DNA of 64,000 bases, from the NCBI GenBank assembly GCA_036362985.1, contig JAYGXS010000005.1:55191993-55255992 (forward strand). The letters run 5' to 3'. The stretch is from Ligula intestinalis (lineage: Eukaryota; Platyhelminthes; Cestoda; Diphyllobothriidea; Diphyllobothriidae). The notes below the pieces were generated by a model. It did not search any database, had not been told where the DNA came from, and was given only the letters and a program-made list of their open reading frames with translations. A program made the position numbers and the translations under genes. Of this stretch, positions 1 to 12,949 are shown one piece after another (position 1 is the first letter of the stretch; every line of letters starts with the position of its first letter).

Positions 1-717
1 TAAGCGTCAAGCGAGAATGAGTCACTGGCCACTTGATCAACGGCTTAGTCAATAGCAGTGTATGGCGCCCGTGATTGGCTGTGCAAGAGGCAGATAGAGG
101 GTGCACTCACGTGATGGCTTGCAGGCGTGGCGTAGGTGGTGGACAGCGCTACAGGAGTTCCAGGCAAAAGCTGGCACTGTAAGCATTGAAATGTGCCTGT
201 CGAATGGCGTAACGGAAGACAAATTAGACTCCCACGGATGCGCCAATTGGGTGGTTAACATTTCATTTACTAATTCAAGTTTTTCATTATCAAAGACTAA
301 TAGGTCGGACGCCGAACCCAATTTTTCAAACTCTGTGAAACACCGTTTTGTCTTTTTCTTATCACTGTTGTCGTTTTTGTTGTTGTTGTTGTTATTGTTG
401 ATGCTCGTGTTCTTCTATGATCTTCATTTCGTGGTTGCGTTTCTCGTGGCAAAGTTTTCGGCTAAGACTTGGCGGTCCGTGTAGGCATACAGTACCTAGA
501 CTTTTCTAGTGACTTGGCATTTTTGAAGTGGTGAATGAATTTAACACAAGCCGCGGTTATCGGAATGCGACAGCCGAATAAAAGAGCGTCTGGTATCCAC
601 GCCTCTTACGATTTCTTTGCTGCACGTTTGTTGTTTCTGTCCAAGATCTCTACTGGTGGAGGTCGAACCCACAGCCAGCCTGGGCAAAACGAATTGCCTT
701 TATTGAACTTGGGACAA
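1..717. other. No supported gene
   Basis: Contains a 127-codon frame ending in a TTG/TTT-rich hydrophobic stretch; no family was recognised and nothing supports it as a gene. Confidence 0.5.
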
Positions 718-1284
718 CAGTAACTGATGTAGTCCTCCTCATTAATCCCTTCTCCCAGCATGTTGTCCTACGAGAACCATGATTATAGGGTTTTATGGGT
801 GGGCAATTAGAATACCCAGTGAAGTATACGTAAATATCTTCTGTATGCATTTTATTTGATTGTATTTAGAAGTGTTGTTGATTTATATCTCTGGATTTTC
901 TTAATCTGTGTTATCGTTTAACATATTGCGGAAAAAACCGAGCATTAAAAATGCAGGTTTCTTTAAATTCCCGAAAAATAGAAATGGTGGTTAGAAGTCG
1001 TCTACTTCAGCTTACCTGAGGTCCAACTTACCGTTCTGAAGTTGAATTAGTAAAGTCCGCGGCTCTAAGCGCCGCGCATACCTCCAATTTGCATGCGGAA
1101 CAACTTACTCCCAGCGGCCGCGGGAAACAACTTCAACCATATTTTTTAACTTTAAACTTACTTCTAACGATTTCCTTGTCTGCCCATCCTACTTCCCTTT
1201 GCTCCAAAACCCATATAACCTCTGTTTCCATAGGACAAAATGCTTGGACTAGGGGTATATGAGGAGGACTACATAAGCTACTTT
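718..1284. mobile_element. MITE with about 45-base inverted ends, uninterrupted copy
   Basis: GATGTAGTCCTCCTCATTAA near 725 is mirrored by TATATGAGGAGGACTACATA near 1256; the similarity continues inward (CCCAGCAT.TTGTCC / GGACAAAATGCTTGG). A second copy lies at 35.88-37.33 kb. A GC-rich core around GGCTCTAAGCGCCGCGCATA is conserved in both. No coding sequence. Confidence 0.78.
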
Positions 1285-1964
1285 GGCGAACTTGGATTGA
1301 AACACTGCACCAGTTATCGCTTGCATACGCCGTTGTTACTGTTAAGAGTGTAGCCTGACCAAAGGCTAATGACCTTGCAGACTCTCCTGAGGCGTCGTGC
1401 CTGCCGCTGACTGCCACAATGATTCCTTTGCCAACAGAGGACTGCCTTCAAGGTCATATGCACTCGCGGTTGTTATGCCCGCGCGATGACTCTCCACGCG
1501 CAATGACCATAAAATGTACACACGAACGCGCGTAAAGGCGCATGTCCAAATGGTTACAGTCCCTTAAGGGCCAACTAGTCGTGTGCTCTTATCTCAATGC
1601 GGCCAATGATGCCACAAGCGAACGCGTTTGACAATCACTTATAAGCCACTGTCACAGCTCAGACAGTGAGTTGCAACACGGACTAGCGGTAATATCACCG
1701 CCAGTCCAGTCCTGATTGCCGGGATTAGCCCCGAAGCGGGGAACACAACGCACTGGAGATCAACCAGTGCCAAAAGCCACCCGAGAAAGCAACTCCGGGT
1801 TTTGTACACAATTAACTCTCCTTCGGGTGGATTCCAAAGTTGCGCCCTTCTTATTCTGTTCTTCCTTGGGGATTCCAACGGGCGTACTTCGACGGTGACA
1901 TCACAGAGTGCCACCGCTATAACAGCTACCTTACAGTCGGAAGTCGACTGGGACTTTGCTCTTT
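1285..1964. other. No supported gene
   Basis: Small local inverted repeats (such as CACTGTC..GACAGTG near 1650-1667) but no coding sequence or recognised element. Confidence 0.5.
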
Positions 1965-2085
1965 GCAGATAGGATTGCCGGCAGAGACAAGGGAGACTGG
2001 GGTGGCAATTTCTGGCTTATTAGCCATCATCAGCCAGTCATACCCAATCCCGAGTGGTGCATCACCTGTGGCTCGAACTATTAAC
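1965..2085 (-). mobile_element. tRNA-derived SINE fragment
   Basis: It contains the family blocks GAGACAAGGGAGACTGGGG, TTTCTGGCTTATTAGCC and CAGCCAGTCATACCCA, then decays toward the tRNA-like part (GGCTCGAAC). Confidence 0.7.
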
Positions 2086-2185
2086 CTTCGCTCCTTCGCT
2101 CGTCGCTAACTACAAAGGGTTGAGTTGGACGTGCAGTTGATTCAACGTAAAGTAACAGATGCACCAGGCTGACTGCTCACGCCGA

Positions 2186-2331
2186 ATTTCCTAAGCAGTC
2201 ATCTAGAATCCACCAGTATGACTACTAGGCTCACTTAGTTATTAGGAGGTTTGTGAATTATTCAAACCCTTCTAATAACTAAGTGGGCCTAGTAGTCATC
2301 CTGTTAGGTTCTAGATTATTGCTTAGGAAAT
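2186..2331. repeat. Long fold-back palindrome
   Basis: Arms of about 65 bases (CCTAAGCAGTCATCTAGAAT... and ...ATTCTAGATTATTGCTTAGG-like) pair around a short AT loop near 2254-2262. Inner blocks such as AGTTATTAG/CTAATAACT and ATGACTACTAGGC/GCCTAGTAGTCAT are near perfect. Weaker pairing extends outward to about 2110 and 2430 (AAAGTAACAGATGC / GTATCCGTAAAGTAGCAG are instead direct-like blocks). Probably a foldback MITE. Confidence 0.8.
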
Positions 2332-2431
2332 CCTGCCTGGATAGTCAGCTTACTGTATCCGTAAAGTAGCAGAGTAGTCTAGCCGCTGCCTTATGACGCA
2401 GTTGACTCCTTTCAACGAATGCTCGTGGACA

Positions 2432-3184
2432 TATCTTTACTCTATATAGCCCCAGGTGATGATTAAGCTAGAGCCTCTTGGCAGCCGACATAATACCACG
2501 AGTTGCATAAGCTGGCAAAATATTTGCAAACAAATCTCTTTTTTCGTTCTGAAAAGTTACTGCATTAGGCTAAATGGATCACTACGAAATGTAAAAGCCT
2601 ATTCCTTCGGTCAAATCGAGGAAACTTCATTTGCAATCGCAGCCGGAAGAACAAGGGCGCTTGGTCGAATTTGTGGACACCTCAACAGAAGAGCTCAATA
2701 ATAATCTGAATACGGGTTTAAAGTGTAGACCTTCCTGCTTGTGAAAGTTTATGGCTTGCCAGTGATGGTGGCGGTGCATGTACCAGAAATTGTTGTTCTA
2801 ATCCCGCTCATACCCATCGATTTGTCTTAATGTCTTCCCTATTGCAAAAGACAGTCGTTATCAAAATATAAAGTCATTCGCGCGTTAATCGATCGTTTAG
2901 ATTTTATCGCCGTCATTTGAGATGGAGTTAGCAGAGAATGAAAACGGCAAGATACGAGGGTACGAACCCACCTATGCCGAGGATCTTGCGCTGATTTCTT
3001 AATAGATTATTCTTAGTGTTCAGGTTGAGATTACTGTAAAGGTTCGAATTAGGGTTAGGGCTACTGGTATATTTAGGGCTAAAATGAAGGTTTTGATCAG
3101 AATAAGGATATTTGCTATTCGCCATTTCTGAAATTTTGCGCAAGGTCATATATGTTACCAGGGCTTCCTATTCCCGCGTCCTCT
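2432..3184. other. No supported gene
   Basis: No recognised domain or repeat on either strand. Confidence 0.5.
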
Positions 3185-4500
3185 AAAAATTGACCACCTA
3201 ATGCAACTCTTTGTCTTCTGCCAAAGAAACCTCTTCATCTTCAATGGCAGAGCATCAAAGGGATGCCTTCGACCAATACGAACCTGCGCACTGGCGCCGA
3301 TTTGTGGATGACAAGTTTATTATAAGCTAAACGAGCAGTCTAGAAGACCTGCTGAATGGCATTTTCCCCGACATTCAAATCACAAGGAAAGAAGAGGACG
3401 CCAAACAGTTGCCATTCCTTTACGTCCTCGTCACATGCAGAGTCAACAGCGAAATCAGCACCACGGTGTACATAATTCATGTGTTCATATGTTCTTTAAA
3501 TTTTATTCTTAACCGAAGGGTTTCCTGTAGTTTAAGAAAGTTAATAATTTTGAGTTTTTTTACGATTGTGCGGTGTTCATTCATAATGCATCGTATGCTT
3601 CAATTTATTAATGTTTCCCCTGATATATACAGCATGATCCATGTCTATCGCCAAATTATGTGAAACCTATGCAACCACTTCCTCAAACCGAAGGCACCAA
3701 CGTACTCTTTTTCAGGCAGGATGAAAGCGACATTCAGTTTTTAAAACTTGAATTCAGTTCTAGCCGTCGGTATGTTAAAAAATAATTCAACAATTCAGAA
3801 ACTTTTTTGACACAGAAGGAAACTGTTCCTTTAAGATAAAAAATTTAAGGAAGACATAATTTTCTGTCAAATAAGTACAATAGAGGATTTTTCGTGCATG
3901 CTTTCTATGCAATATATTAAAATTTAGAAAGGCATTCAAAATCAATGATAAAAAATGCATACTTTTAAAGTAGCCATTTTTTAGAGAATCAAATTTTTCG
4001 CAGTGGTCATAAAGAAGCTTGTCTCAGAGTCGGCATCCTAGCGTGACTGAAAAAAACTTGAAATTTGACTGCACGATAAACGGTATTGCAACCCTGCTCA
4101 ATTTTGGTTTGCGAGTGATTAACGGTCTTTTTAAAATTGCGGAATATTTCTTGTAGCACTCGCCATACTGCAATTAATATGTTCAACTACTACAGCAACC
4201 ACCCGATGGCACATAAAGTAGGCTATATTGGAACCGTTTTCCAGAAGGAAAACATGAACTGCAGTGAATCTGATGGATCGGCGCGAGAACTACGGCATCT
4301 TCAAGACCAACCTGCGAAGAATGGATACCAGAACAGCTTCGTTAGCCACTGCCTCCGGGGGAACAAACGGAGAGGAGCCATCAACGCTCTGACAGCCTCA
4401 ACCTTATATATAAAGAATGTGGCAGAAGCAACAAAACGTACCACTGCGACGTTCGACGTTGGTATCACCCATCATCCGACAGCCACAACGCGTCGTTGAA
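3185..4500 (+). mobile_element. PLE family C fragment, split by an insertion
   Basis: 3185-3480 encodes, with frameshifts, KIDHLMQLFVFCQRN and then HWRRFVDDKFIIS, DLLNGIFPDIQIT and QLPFLYVLV. It is collinear with the - strand PLE at 52.5-52.9 kb but lacks the segment with motif B. The PLE resumes at about 4140 with NMFNYYSNHPMAHK and runs to about 4500. The intervening roughly 650 bases (3481-4135) are AT-rich and unrelated. It is decayed and not functional. Confidence 0.8.
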
Positions 4501-5539
4501 TTATGCAAATAAATAACCGTATAGACGTAGATTGGCAGTCTGGTGTCGTTTATCAAGTACCATCTCGCTAGTGCTCTCGCCTTCATACAGAGCAGACCGG
4601 AAGATGACTTAGCTGGTGAACTATGTCACACAAACGGCTAGTGGGGAGACGATATACAGTATCTCAAGTCACTTCGCACACTCTGGAGGAACGATACGCA
4701 TCTTACTTTATGGGTACGCGGATATTGGCACGAGCCACTAATAAAATGGGGTGAAAACTACTGGAGACCTGGGAAGCTGGCTCCAACTCCATCAACAGAC
4801 CTGTTGATATACCTCCCTATTATCACGCCCTTCGGTCGCGCAGCCAAGGGGCGCGGCCCAGTTCCCAGCCAAACATGCACTTCGTAACGACGCAGTGGGA
4901 AGGCGTAGGCATATAATCAACCGTATCGCTGAACAGTTCAATTCTTGCTGTTCACTTATTGTCTCTGAGCATGGCCTCCTGTATGGATCTGAAAGTTTAG
5001 ACAACTAAAAACGTTGTTCCAGTGATTGTGCATTCATCGTCTTTGCAATTAAGGTACTGTCTAATTGACATCAACAGTATTAGTATCAGTTTATTGAGGG
5101 GAAAGATATGCTTGTGCCGCTGAGCTTCTTACTAGCAACAGGGTGGCTAAAATGCATTGATAGAAAAGAAAACTGAAAAATACTGCAATTAAGTGCTTGC
5201 AAGCGAAGAGCGGACAGCTGATGCAATCGAAATAATAATAAAATATGTCTACTTGCTTAGCACAAGTAGTACGATAAGTAGATGTAATAAGTATGCGTAA
5301 TAAGCACGTGTAATACACTCCCTCGTGAGCCAGATTGACACTCATGCATAAAATGTTTGGTGTTGAAGGTGTTCACACAGGTGGAGAGGAGAGCCTCTTC
5401 AGGAAGAGCATTCCACTCTGCAAACACTCTGTTACTAGTTCTTCTATTTAATTCTGTTTTCCAGTACCCTCGCTACTTGATTTCCACATGGTGATAATAT
5501 TATAAACAGAATATCTGGATGGTTTCCTTTTCGTGTTGA
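4501..5539. other. No supported gene
   Basis: Only short non-conserved frames; nothing recognised. Confidence 0.5.
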
Positions 5540-5960
5540 TTATCTGCTCCATGTTAACTCTGTACGAGCCTTGTTTTTGAAGGATGTTTGAACATCGAAA
5601 CGAAGAAGAAGACGCGATCGCTAGGATAATAACCGTTTTCGTCTGACTTTTCGGATTCCCTCACAAACCCATCATCAGAGCCAGTAGTAGTAGAAACCGC
5701 AACGGATAATTCATACACAAGGAATTGCAGTATTAATAAGATGCAGACACTATGCTCACTTTTGCACCAATGGCCGACGTATGGGTCGGGACTTGCTGAA
5801 CTTGCATAAGGCGTGGTGGAATTGGACGTAATGATTGCTCGGCCATCTAATTCCCCGGCGCTGGCTTTGGACGGCGCGTTGGTTTGGGCTTTCCCCAAGT
5901 GGCGACTTGCTTTGGCCGAATTGATCCCAATTGAGTATTCTTATGGCTAAATTTTCCAAG
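5540..5960 (-). mobile_element. PLE family A fragment
   Basis: It shares about 80 bases at roughly 90% identity with 16200-16290 (the coding tail [21 protein letters not shown], read on -). A hammerhead-like core, CTGATGA..GAAA, lies at about 5649-5680 on the same strand. No RT is left. Confidence 0.65.
5649..5685 (-). ncRNA. Hammerhead-like motif (PLE-A)
   Basis: On - : CTGATGA, then a GGG..CC arm pair, then GAAA and AGTCAGAC. The core order CUGAUGA - hairpin - GAAA matches a hammerhead ribozyme. PLEs of other animals are known to carry hammerheads. The hairpin is imperfect, so activity is doubtful. Confidence 0.4.
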
Positions 5961-6223
5961 TGGAATACGTACCAATCCATTCATGTTCCTGATCCCCCTC
6001 TAGATTAACCCGTAACATCGTCTAAGCGAGAATACGAGTTCGTGGAGTACATTATCGGTGTACCCGTAAACAATGTATACTTATTTCATTTAAGTACGTA
6101 TCTTTTGTTACGACTAGCGCCGAAGTCCGGCTTCGCCTTGGGCTTCCTTACATGTTGCTGTCCCTTATGGAGGCAACCCTTATATGAGAACCTCTTAAAA
6201 TAGCTATGTTCAGTTCACTTTTA

Positions 6224-7124
6224 TTAGGATAATATAGGTAAATACGTCTGAACTCCCTCTTTGTACATAGCTGTGATGCAGAATATGTGGCGCTGCAAGT
6301 AATGAAACTGCGTTAAGGGAGGCAGAACCCTTTTTGATGCACTTGCAGACGTACTTGATGGATTTCGCTGAGTTGCAAAATTCAACATTGATGTGGGCGT
6401 TGAATACTTTTGACAGGAGGGGGCAATACGGTACAATACAACGGTTATGAATTACAACCCCATCGGTTCGCCTTTCATTGATAACTGCTTCGAATCCGCC
6501 AATCTCAGGTTGTCGCCTTCTTTAGAGAGGGTAACCATCGCACTCAGTCTGAGTTGTACCTAGGAATCGCTTGGGATATCTCCTGGTACATTTACCATCT
6601 TTCATGCAATGACTAATGGGATTTATCTGACCGCATGGGTCATGCACCATTTGAGTTTTGATCGTTTCAAGCAGAACGGGGTCAACGGACTGGTAAGGCA
6701 ACTCTGCGCACATTGATTTTTAGACATCAGAAGAGTGCAGTTTTTCCTTTAGCCAAACCAAAATGTGAGCCTGAGGCAGTCCTCTCTTTTGCCACTCTAC
6801 AGTGTACATATGACACTGAACGTCACCGAAAATTTTGAATTTTGTGATGAGTTACATCATGGTTTTCAACCTAAGCTGGAATATCCGCGTGGACAAATCA
6901 TGGCGATCCTTTGGCATTTGACCGGGGAGCAGCTCATCAGCAATTTCAGGCCATGATAGGTTGCAGGTAGAAGTGATGAATAGATCCAGGCGTCCGAAAT
7001 TTCTAACGCAAACTAACGCATCTTGAGTTTTCTCATGCATATAGCGAGGTAGACGGTGTTCCCTAGTCCTCGAGATCTTAGCGGGTTTCGCCCTTTTTGC
7101 TCCTTCACCCCACACCTTCCCCAC
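6224..7124 (-). mobile_element. Helitron Rep-helicase fragment, frameshifted
   Basis: Read on - with several frameshifts, the order matches the Helitron-like N-terminal/Rep region: VRNFGRLDLFITSTCNLSWPEI and LLPGQMPKDRHDL (6852-7050), then Y.VEWQKRGLPQAHILVWLKE (about 6735-6810, frame changes), then VHDPCGQINPISHCMKDGKC and RRYPKRF (6522-6660). At about 6300-6430 it gives KVFNAHINVEFCNSAKSIKY. The HUH histidines of the Rep motif are recognisable in LPQAHILVW. No helicase domain or termini were seen. Confidence 0.82.
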
Positions 7125-8489
7125 CCCCGCCCACCATTCGTGGCGTATTCACATCTGCCAGTCACGTCGGATGTCAATAGCGAGTCTGAAACAGCTGCCT
7201 GTTACCAATGATAAAGGGGACAAACACAGACACAGTGACACCGGCACTTTCCCCTGTGTGATCGACATACGGACTGGTGCGCGAAAGGCGGGTGGCGCGT
7301 CACGTGTGACTAACATACAGACAGGCGCGCATGCTCGCGTGCAGAAGGTGCAGAAGGCATTTTAATCTGACCCCTGGGACCAATGATAATGGAGGTCCAC
7401 ACAGAGGCAGGCAAGACTTTTATTAAGTATACAGATTGGTGTGGCGACAGAACTCGAAAGAAACTATGCTGCAAGGGAACCAATCGCTGGACTTAAAGTC
7501 AACGCCAAATTAACCATGTTTGGAAATCCACCAGTTGTCCTCTTCATGCAGCTGCCTCTCTTCCAAAGATGACCTTAAGTACTACCGCTACGCTTACCCG
7601 AACGTAAAAACATGTTGCCAAGTTTTAAGTATATTATGAAATTTCCACCTGATTCTGGTTTAAATATTTAATTAAAGCTCTCTTCATAGTCCTGCTGTCA
7701 TTTACCGATATATTTACCCTCAATGATTAAGCGACCTTTATTTTTGTCGAAGTCCTAATTATAATGTAACTTTAAGACTTTTCATAATTACGTCTGCGAG
7801 GTTAGCTTCTTTCTTGTCATAGGCTTATCGCTCATACTATCCTCAGATGTAGCCTATACGTTATGCATCAAGGGAACTTTCCGTTGACAGTTATTTTACT
7901 GCTTTAGCTAATCTCATTTGTAAAACGAACGCTTGGTTTCCCATGCCTCCGTACATTACTTTGCATGCTAACACATTTGACCTAATGATCGAAAGCGTTG
8001 TCTATCTTCTAAAGCCTAACGTTTGCTGCCGAATCCATTAAACCTTGACCCTAACTCCATCAATAAATTTCACTCTTCCTTTCCCCATATATATTGCTCA
8101 GGATAATTTTATTTCATATGTTCAATTTGACAGCTATTCCTACCCTTAAGACTTATCAGGGCGCTATGCAACCAGGGATATTTATTTCATTTGAATTACC
8201 GACGCTACCGCAGCTCCTATTGGCTCATTGACCAAGTGCAATACTTACCCATTTATCCGTGTTCCTAATCTCCCTAGTTTTACCGGTATCCCCATCTTGG
8301 CTGCCGATACAACCGATAATACGAGTCCCTGAAGTACTGGAGAAGACGCAGATGCAGTCGCTGGGGCAAAACCTTCAGTCACCTGACGTCATATGTTCAC
8401 GCTTGCGTCTATCATTGGATACAGCATCAGATACGGGTGATTTGTACGCAAGTGTTTGCTTTGATTATGTTACTCATCTCGCTCGCGCA
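7125..8489. other. No supported gene
   Basis: A block near 8250-8340 (TTCCTAATCTCCCT) weakly resembles 5980-6040 and may be PLE-A flank. Otherwise nothing recognised. Confidence 0.45.
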
Positions 8490-8830
8490 TGCATCGGTTG
8501 AAGAAGTTGCGCGGGTAGCCATTTTCTGTGAACACCGGTCGAAGATCTTTCGGCAACTTTGTCGTCCGGTTCATTTATAGTGCGTCTCAACAAACCGATA
8601 TGACGCCCTTACGCAACCATGTTTATCTTTGATTGGATGGTTGCTGCTAAAATCCAGTTCTTACGTCGTATTTGTCACCCTCCTGAACACTCTGGTCTTT
8701 AGGACCCCACAATCTAGAAATTTCCTTCTAGTTCTCTGGTCCTGCCACTATTTATATTCTATAACTTACACTACCTGGAAATCAATTCTTCATGCCGATA
8801 AAAACTTCCGGCCCATAACTAAAATTATGT
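8490..8830 (-). mobile_element. PLE family A fragment
   Basis: Aligned with 16790-17010: GAAGTTGCGCGGGTAGCCAT with AAGTTGCGCGGGTAGCCAT, followed by collinear blocks (CGCCCTTACG, TTGATTGG). On - this is the NGYPRNFI region preceding the GIY-YIG domain. It is decayed. Confidence 0.65.
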
Positions 8831-9117
8831 TGTAATCTTCGTTCTCTTCCTAAGCTACTCACTAGTGCTAACCTCATACAGGGTCAACAGGGAGGTGAGC
8901 AGCTGATACGGAAGCCGCAATGAGGTGTGAGCCATACACAGCGAAAAAAAGAGCAGCATAAAGAAAAGAACCATGAGCCAGAGTATCCAGTCTCTGAAGA
9001 TGAGTAGACGAATCAACTATCCGTAAAGTCGGGCACAAGATAAACTACTACCGGTAAACACCCTTAATTCTTCTGAATTACCATCTGGGAATCGTATTTT
9101 CTCAACTATTACTCTGA

Positions 9118-9360
9118 ATCACTTCCACCTCAGCTGCCTCTGCAAAGTGCTGAAGCTCACATTGGAGGACAGAATCCTCGAATCAGAAGTTCTGGAGCAA
9201 ACTGGAATCCGCAGTATCATCACCATGTTGAGGTAAGTGCAACTGCGATATAGCAGCCACCTTGCAAGGATGGACGATGAGAGACTAGTTAAACGACACT
9301 TCGCCGCAGATATCGTTACGGGTGCCTTCAACTAAATCTTCTTTAGAACTATATCGAGTA
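9118..9360 (+). mobile_element. LINE C-terminal fragment (RTE/jockey-like)
   Basis: With one in-frame stop it reads FHLSCLCKVLKLTLEDRI, VLEQTGI, LARMDDERLVKRHF. This matches the RFHLRCLR..L...W.D...N.EVL....L..RWLGH..RM.D.RLPK tail common in animal LINE reverse transcriptases. It is truncated on both sides. Confidence 0.72.
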
Positions 9361-12300
9361 TAAAACAGGACCACCTCCCTCCTCGAAAATACTTACAACG
9401 CACATGGCCATGCCCAACATCGCAGAACACAGGTTTTCAAACTGAACTTCCCACAGGACATGAGATTATGATATTCGACTCCTCCTCAATGCAACTACCC
9501 TCTTGCTTATGTGATCTGAGCCTGTGAATATAACGCTGTGCTACGTGCCATGGCTTGAAAGGTTGCCAACTGACAGCATGACTCCGACCGCGTGGTCAGC
9601 CGAGTTGGCTTGCGTAGACTGGCAGACTGACGAATTGCGCCAGGCTGTAATAACTCCTCATCAGGATAGACTCGACGGTATTTCAAGTCCTTTAGGATAG
9701 GAGTCAGGTTTGGTGGCATCGACCAAGTCAGCCATTTTCTTGACTTGGTGATGATACCGGCTAATATGTAGAACCGGGATAGTGCGGTTCGAATTCATGT
9801 ATTTATTTTCATTTATGCTTACATATATGCTCATCAGTTTACTTCAGTTAACTTTGGTCGTTTTCCCTTTCACCTATTAAGCAGTATGTGCGATATTAAA
9901 CTTGGTCAACGTTCCTTATCTTCTCTTTCCAATCTGTTGCTTTTCACCCCGCAACCTTAAGTTTTCCACGCGTCCCCTTTCCTGCCAATCGATATTTTAG
10001 TGCACAGATTTACAACATCGTTTGGGTTGCGTTTGGGTTGCATTAATTCTACGTCGTCCCATTCCTTCCATCGTTACTTGTCTAGGGAAAAGATTGAGCA
10101 ATAGGATCATCATAGCTATCTTTTATTCAAAATGAGGCAGAATGCAGTTAATGATCGATTTGGCAAAAAACGTCGAAAGAAGATGGCTCTTTACATACAG
10201 ATTGTGGTCTGCTGAAGTTCACTAAATCACCCATCTCTGTTTCCATTACCCTCAACGAGGCTTCAGGCACCGCGTCAATTTCCGGAAGTCTGACCATAGC
10301 AGCTCCAAAGTTCACAGGTTAAGCGACTACTAGGTGACCCATGCAGTTTTCCGTGCAATTGGCAGTCTATCCATCTGTATTTTGGACCGTAATCTGTACT
10401 GCACTTCTTCAATATATGTCCACACAGACCGATCGCATACCTATCCCGGCCTGCGCTGTTTGCGTTTGGGGCGACTCCAATAGCCGTAGACAGCATCGAT
10501 ATACCTTTCGGTTGTTTGATCCACCAAGTTCGTTGAACAGTTAGCTGCATAATATTGGTAACCTGTCAAGGGTAAGCGCACACATCCTGTGTTAGTTACA
10601 ACAATGCTTCCTTTCGTCACCTATTTCTCGGCGACAGCCCACAGGGGTGGCCAACTTCAACTGTGGATCTGCTTGAACAGGGCTTTTTTCTGGAATGTGC
10701 CGTACACTCCCAAAATGCAGTTTGGTTTTTTCCTTCCGACGTTGGAATTCCTCCTGCCTATCCACACTTCATTTACCTGTACTTCTATGCCAGGACCTCC
10801 TATCTGCTTCACTTCGTTCTAGTGGGCCTTCGCTCACAGATTTCAACCAAGGATGCATTCAACTCGCTCCAGTTGCTCGATCACACTCCTTTTTTCCATG
10901 TCCATATAAGCCGTAGAAGCAGACCTTTAGTATAACTTGAAAAGAAAGTCTTTAGTTCTCAGATTTCGATCCTGTTCGGGGAGCTTTCCTGCGCTTGAAA
11001 CGAACACATTGGAAGATTTGGCTGACCCTATGTTGTCGAAGGCATTGCTGGTACAGTTGGCAGTCACACTGACATCATAATATCATGGACAGGAACCCCT
11101 TAGCTTGGCAGTATGGAATGAACTCTGGCATGTGCGTTTCGATTTGTGGCTGTATGCGTCTACGATTCTTTGTTGTCGACGTTCTGGAATTGTGCGAAAA
11201 TAAGGTTTCGGAAGTCCTTTTTATTGATTCAAATCAGAAAGCAGCTTATAGGCAGAATGTTATGCATGCGAAACAGAAAGCTGTCTGTAGCTTGAACGTG
11301 TACTGAGGATGGAAAACGGTTTACGAAGGGGAGTGATGTTTACACAGCGGGATATATGTTGCGGGGTAAATATAATATGCTGATGAGCAGCCATTCAGAA
11401 CAAAGAAGGGGTGAGTATGCGTCCGTAACCTTAGCCGGCGCTTCGCGCATGCTTGTAGCCTCATGTAATGACACGACGCGTCGCATACACTGCACTTCTC
11501 AAATATCTTTATGAAATTGGTCTAACATCGCATAGTATTTTACGTATAATCCTGCAAACTCTAACATTTACTTCATCACAAATTCATGATAGGGTCTTAT
11601 ATCTGAATAACGGCGGTTTAAATTTCAAGCATATTGATTGTCACTGGGATCTCGGCAGTTAGTTTTATTGATCTATTCATTACTCTTCCTTTTTGGATGT
11701 GACTGATCATCACGGACTAGGATAATTTCGCATTCTGTAGCCTACGAATGAGGACGTCATATTTTTTCTACCCGTTTATATCTTGAAATCTTGAAGAAGC
11801 TGCTGACCTACATCAGAACTCTTCTTACATCTTTTTGGATCAACCTATAGATCGGTTTTGTTTACCCAACCTGTAAGATACCTTTGTAAACAAAAGCCTA
11901 TTTATTTAATGTAGAACTTCGAAAACGAAGGCACCCCTCTTGTGCGAAGAGATTAATTATATTCTCGTAGTTGAGACATCCTCGCGCAGGATTAAAACAC
12001 GATGGACTTTCAAACTAGGTTGGAGAAATGTAAACTTTTTAGCTGCATTTAACTCAACCAAACTTTGGGCGGAAAAAACAAAATAGAAGCGTAAAATCTC
12101 TACGTACTCTCATTTAACGTATTTTCCGCGAGGACCGCTAGGATATGGAGAAAAATAAAGTCGTAAGCGTCTTCCCACTTGTAACTGCTTTAATCCCGGT
12201 TCTGCTTATCGCCTTATTTATCTGTCCTTATCGCCTACAACCTTGCTTTCTTTCGTAATGCGCTTGGCGCTCTCAGTTGGGCTAGTCTAACAGACTTTTC

Positions 12301-12949
12301 AAGACTAATGCGTAATGCTTTTGCGTTCACTCCAGCATTCAAAGTTTTCGTATTTTTAACTTGTTATTGCAATTCAGCCTTCGAACGAAACCCATATTGG
12401 TTGCATCAGCTGTTACATTCACAATGGGTTTCATTCGAGCTAGATCGTACCTTTATCCAACTTTTATGTGTCACCGTTGCCTCACGCACTCATCTTCTCG
12501 ATATAACGAGGTTTTGTCGTGAACTTTTGTCAATGTGTAAAGTGTTACTGAAAAGACAAACGCTTCATCATTAATGTGACAGTTGATATGCCAGCTAGGC
12601 ATGCGTTTATCAGGCCATTACCCATAACGATCAGGTCTACTGCAGCGACTCAGAAGTAGATTGTCGCCATGATTGTTGCTGCCGTCACCGTCGGCCGTTG
12701 GGCACTTAAATGGATTGAGTTTGGTTCACCGATAACGCCAGCCTTGTCATTTCGATCGATGAGGAATTCGCATGTGTCTAGGCCTGGGGAGAGACGGGAA
12801 CTCCTAGGAGAAGCTTGAAGGGAAGCTGCTTATGGTTCTGCGTAATCAGCCCTCAAAACGGATAGAATCAGTAAATGTTAGCGTATTTTTAGAAACTAAC
12901 TCACTGGGCAGTCCTAGGCGCGTTCCATAGACAATTTCGCCTACAGTGC
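9361..12949. other. Long stretch without recognised genes
   Basis: Both strands show only short frames (up to about 90 codons) with no known domain. Duplicated TTTGGGTTGC near 10020 and AT-rich sequence at 11.8-12.3 kb are the only visible structure. Confidence 0.45.

Noticed and set aside
101..484. 127-codon frame on +
   Set aside because: No known domain; the hydrophobic end comes from a TTG/TTT-rich low-complexity stretch.
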